NCBI RefSeq assembly: GCF_018323885.1
Contig: NZ_AP024585.1
Span: forward strand, 62,001 to 126,000
Source: Citrobacter amalonaticus
GTDB taxonomy: Bacteria; Pseudomonadota; Gammaproteobacteria; Enterobacterales; Enterobacteriaceae
Reading direction: 5' to 3'
Length of the DNA stretch: 64,000 bases
The notes under the pieces are model-generated. The model was not told where the DNA came from. It made no database searches and saw only the letters and a program-made list of their open reading frames with translations. Of this stretch, positions 61,545-64,000 are shown one piece after another; within the stretch, counting starts at the first letter, position 1, and the number at the start of each line of letters is the position of its first letter. A program made the position numbers and the translations under genes.

Positions 61545-62936
61545 TTACTGCTTTTCAGGCGGGAAAATCAGGTTCAGTACGATAGCGGTGATACCACCCG
61601 CAGCAATACCGGAAGAGAGCAGGTTTTTCACCCAGTCAGGCGCGAACTGGAGGATCAGCGGCTGCTGAGAGACGCCAAGACCAACAGCCAGTGACAGCGC
61701 AATAATCAGGATCGCGCGGCGGTTCAGGGGTTCGCGGGAAACAATCCGCACCCCAGACGCCGCGATAGTCCCGAACATAACCAGCGTCGCCCCGCCGAGT
61801 ACAGGCTCAGGGATATGCTGCACAAAGCCGCTCACCGCCGGGAACAAACCGAGCACGATCAGCATCAGCGCAACCACAAAGCCAACGTAGCGGCTGGCCA
61901 CGCCGGTTAACTGAATGACCCCGTTGTTCTGTCCGAAACAGGAGTTTGGGAAAGTGTTAAAGACCGCAGAGACGAAGGAGTTCAGGCCGTTTGCCAGCAC
62001 ACCGCCCTTCAGACGCTTCATGTACAGTGGGCCAGAGACGGGCTGTTCGGAAACGTCGGACGTTGCGGTGATATCGCCGATGGTTTCCAGCGAGGTAATC
62101 ATAAACACCAGCATCAACGGCAGTAGCAGATTCCAGTCAATGCCCAGCCCGTAGTACAACGGCGTCGGCACCATGATCAGATCCTGGGAGGCTGGCGCGT
62201 TATTTTCCGGCAGCATGCCCATAAACCATGCCAGCGCATAGCCCGCCGCCATAGCGATAACCAGTGAAGCCACGCGCAGGTACGGGTTACGCTGGCGGTT
62301 GAGCAGAATAATCAGCAGCAGCACAACGCCTGCCAGCATCAGATTCTTGGGCGCTCCGAACGTGTTGTCGCTCATCGCGGCATAACCACCACCGATGGAC
62401 GTCAGCCCCACCTGAATCAGCGACAGACCGATAATCATCACCACTACGCCCGAGACTAGCGGGGTGATGATACGACGCGCGAGATGCAGAATCCGGGAGA
62501 GCACCATCTCCGTGCAACTGGCCAGCATCAGGGTGCCAAACAGCGCCGCCATCATCGTGGGGACGTCTGCACCGCCGGTTTTCAGTGCGGTACCGCCCAT
62601 AATCAGCGGTGCCACGAAGTTAAAACTGGTGCCCTGAATCGATAACAACCCTGAACCCACCGGACCCCAGGCTTTAATCTGAATAATGGAGGCCACGCCA
62701 GAGGCGAACAGCGACATACTGATAATGTGTTGCGTATCCTGAGCCGGTAACCCCAGCGCCTGACAGATGAGCAGCGCCGGCGTAATGACCGCAACGAACA
62801 TCGCCAACAGATGCTGACAGGCGGCAAACAGGGTTTGCGGAAGCGGCGGGCGATCTTCAAGACGATAAATCAGTTCGCTGTTTTGAGTCTGCGCAACCGG
62901 TTGCGCATTTTCCGACTCGAGGGTGTTAACAGACAT
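61545..62936 (-). CDS. xanP: Xanthine:H+ symporter XanP
   Basis: NCS2/NAT-family purine transporter of 463 residues, equal to E. coli XanP (YicE). The ATG at 62936 gives [20 protein letters not shown]; a TTG one codon earlier is not needed. The family signature [17 protein letters not shown] is present, with the conserved substrate-site region [16 protein letters not shown]. Core gene, divergent from gltS. Confidence 0.96.
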   Translation of the reverse strand: MSVNTLESENAQPVAQTQNSELIYRLEDRPPLPQTLFAACQHLLAMFVAVITPALLICQALGLPAQDTQHIISMSLFASGVASIIQIKAWGPVGSGLLSIQGTSFNFVAPLIMGGTALKTGGADVPTMMAALFGTLMLASCTEMVLSRILHLARRIITPLVSGVVVMIIGLSLIQVGLTSIGGGYAAMSDNTFGAPKNLMLAGVVLLLIILLNRQRNPYLRVASLVIAMAAGYALAWFMGMLPENNAPASQDLIMVPTPLYYGLGIDWNLLLPLMLVFMITSLETIGDITATSDVSEQPVSGPLYMKRLKGGVLANGLNSFVSAVFNTFPNSCFGQNNGVIQLTGVASRYVGFVVALMLIVLGLFPAVSGFVQHIPEPVLGGATLVMFGTIAASGVRIVSREPLNRRAILIIALSLAVGLGVSQQPLILQFAPDWVKNLLSSGIAAGGITAIVLNLIFPPEKQ

Positions 62937-63166
62937 CAATGATAATCCCGTGATGACAAAGCGGGCATTTTATCTGACCAGATGGTAAAAGCAAACGTTT
63001 GCGAGTGGGTATTCTTAATATTTAAAATGGATGAAATCACATTTTTATATAACTTTTCCCTCTTTTCTGCTTAAAATCCATGCCGAATTACTACTAAAAG
63101 CTAAAAATATCCGCAGGAATAAGACATCAGTGCGTAACTGATTCAGACGTACTCAAGGAGCTTTGT

Positions 63167-64000
63167 ATGTTTCAACTCGATACCTTATCAACCCTTGTTG
63201 CCGCAACGCTGACGTTGCTACTGGGGCGTAAACTGGTTCAGTCAGTCTCCTTCCTCAAGAAATATACGATTCCTGAACCCGTTGCTGGTGGGTTGCTGGT
63301 CGCATTGGCCCTGTTAGTACTGAAAAAGAGCATGGGCTGGGAAGTGAATTTCGATATGACGTTGCGCGATCCGCTGATGCTGGCGTTTTTCGCCACCATC
63401 GGTTTAAACGCCAACATCGCCAGCTTACGGGCGGGCGGTCGCGTGGTGGGAATTTTCCTGATCGTCGTCGTGGGGTTGCTGCTGATGCAAAATGCCATCG
63501 GCATTGGGATGGCCAGCCTGCTGGGACTTGATCCACTGATGGGGTTGATTGCAGGTTCGATCACGCTGTCTGGTGGCCACGGTACTGGTGCCGCCTGGAG
63601 CAAGCTGTTTATCGAACGCTACGGCTTTGCTAACGCGACGGAAGTGGCGATGGCGTGCGCCACTTTTGGCCTGGTTCTTGGTGGGCTGATCGGCGGGCCT
63701 GTGGCACGTTATCTGGTCAAACACTCCACCACGCCGGACGGTATTCCGGACGATCTGGAAGTGCCGACCGCGTTTGAAAAGCCGGACGTCGGGCGCATGA
63801 TTACCTCGCTGGTACTGATTGAAACCATTGCGCTTATCGCCATCTGTCTCACCGTGGGTAAGATCGTTGCGCAATTGCTGGCGGGGACAGTGTTTGAGCT
63901 GCCCACGTTTGTCTGCGTGTTGTTTGTCGGCGTGATTGTCAGTAACGGCCTGGCGCTGGTAGGTTTTTATCGCGTTTTTGAGCGTGCAGTCTCTGTTCTC
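63167..64000 (+). CDS. gltS: Sodium/glutamate symporter GltS (3' end outside window)
   Basis: Inner-membrane Na+-glutamate importer; 278 of about 400 codons are present. The ATG at 63167 follows AAGGAGCTTTGT. Conserved stretches are IPEPVAGGLLVALALLVLKK, TIGLNANIASLRAGGR and SGGHGTGAAWSKLF, the last being the GGHG motif of the first reentrant loop. The frame is open to the window end. Confidence 0.95.
   Translation, partial: MFQLDTLSTLVAATLTLLLGRKLVQSVSFLKKYTIPEPVAGGLLVALALLVLKKSMGWEVNFDMTLRDPLMLAFFATIGLNANIASLRAGGRVVGIFLIVVVGLLLMQNAIGIGMASLLGLDPLMGLIAGSITLSGGHGTGAAWSKLFIERYGFANATEVAMACATFGLVLGGLIGGPVARYLVKHSTTPDGIPDDLEVPTAFEKPDVGRMITSLVLIETIALIAICLTVGKIVAQLLAGTVFELPTFVCVLFVGVIVSNGLALVGFYRVFERAVSVL

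Noticed and set aside
1..64000. CRISPR arrays
   Set aside because: No set of regularly spaced identical repeats is seen anywhere; the repeats found are att, arm-type or CDI boundary repeats.

Overview
The window is a chromosomal segment of an enterobacterium close to Salmonella and Citrobacter, most likely a Citrobacter. The evidence is the gene order dgaEF-nlpA-yicL-cigR on the left, which resembles the Salmonella SPI-3 neighbourhood, and selC-yicJ-yicI-yicH-xanP-gltS on the right, which is the core order of E. coli and relatives. Identifications rest on protein motifs and remembered family sequences; no database search was run.

Left flank (1-14.4 kb). Glucosaminate-6-phosphate catabolism (dgaE partial, dgaF) is followed by the lipoprotein NlpA, the exporter YicL and CigR, without the mgtCB genes that lie there in Salmonella. 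Next comes a LysR regulator divergent from an aldo-keto reductase/SDR/SRPBCC operon, then a small periplasmic DUF1471 protein, an Old Yellow Enzyme and a GNAT acetyltransferase. A fructose-asparagine-type operon (fraR, fraB, fraD, fraA) follows; it lacks the asparaginase gene fraE.

Genomic island (14,562-50,467, about 36 kb). It is inserted at the 3' end of selC, bounded by a 20/21-bp repeat of the tRNA end, with a P4-type integrase next to selC. Reading inward from the left it holds: (a) a minus-strand CP4-like ancillary block of DUF4942, DUF957 (frameshifted), DUF5983, the cbtA/cbeA toxin-antitoxin pair, DUF987, radC, an antirestriction gene, DUF932, DUF905 (frameshifted), two secreted proteins and a YfjP-type GTPase; (b) a possible replication-type protein, a long AT-rich gap, an inovirus Gp2-like gene, alpA and decayed zinc-ribbon genes; (c) an orphan contact-dependent-inhibition toxin cluster with a cdiB stump, two toxin/immunity pairs and a third VENN fragment; (d) IS110, IS66 and SymE relics; (e) an eleven-gene plus-strand operon built around srfABC; (f) an IS256 relic and the integrase.

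The srf operon (31.35-48.30 kb) is the most interesting part. It encodes two coiled-coil lipoproteins, a membrane-anchored TerA/TerD-like protein, SrfA, an Hsp70/actin-like ATPase (SrfB), a dynamin-like GTPase (SrfC), another single-span membrane protein, a periplasmic vWA protein, a LolD/LolC-like ABC pair, a periplasmic formylglycine-generating-enzyme-like protein and a small secreted protein. Consecutive genes from srfB through the ABC permease overlap, so their translation is probably coupled. The layout suggests one envelope-spanning machine with cytoplasmic NTPases and periplasmic sensors; its function cannot be read from sequence.

Right flank (50.4-64 kb). This holds selC and the alpha-xyloside genes yicJ and yicI. 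A 5-kb insertion relative to E. coli follows, carrying an FHS-type sugar transporter, an RpiR regulator, a GH4 phosphoglycosidase and a PTS EIICB. After it come yicH, xanP and the 5' part of gltS.
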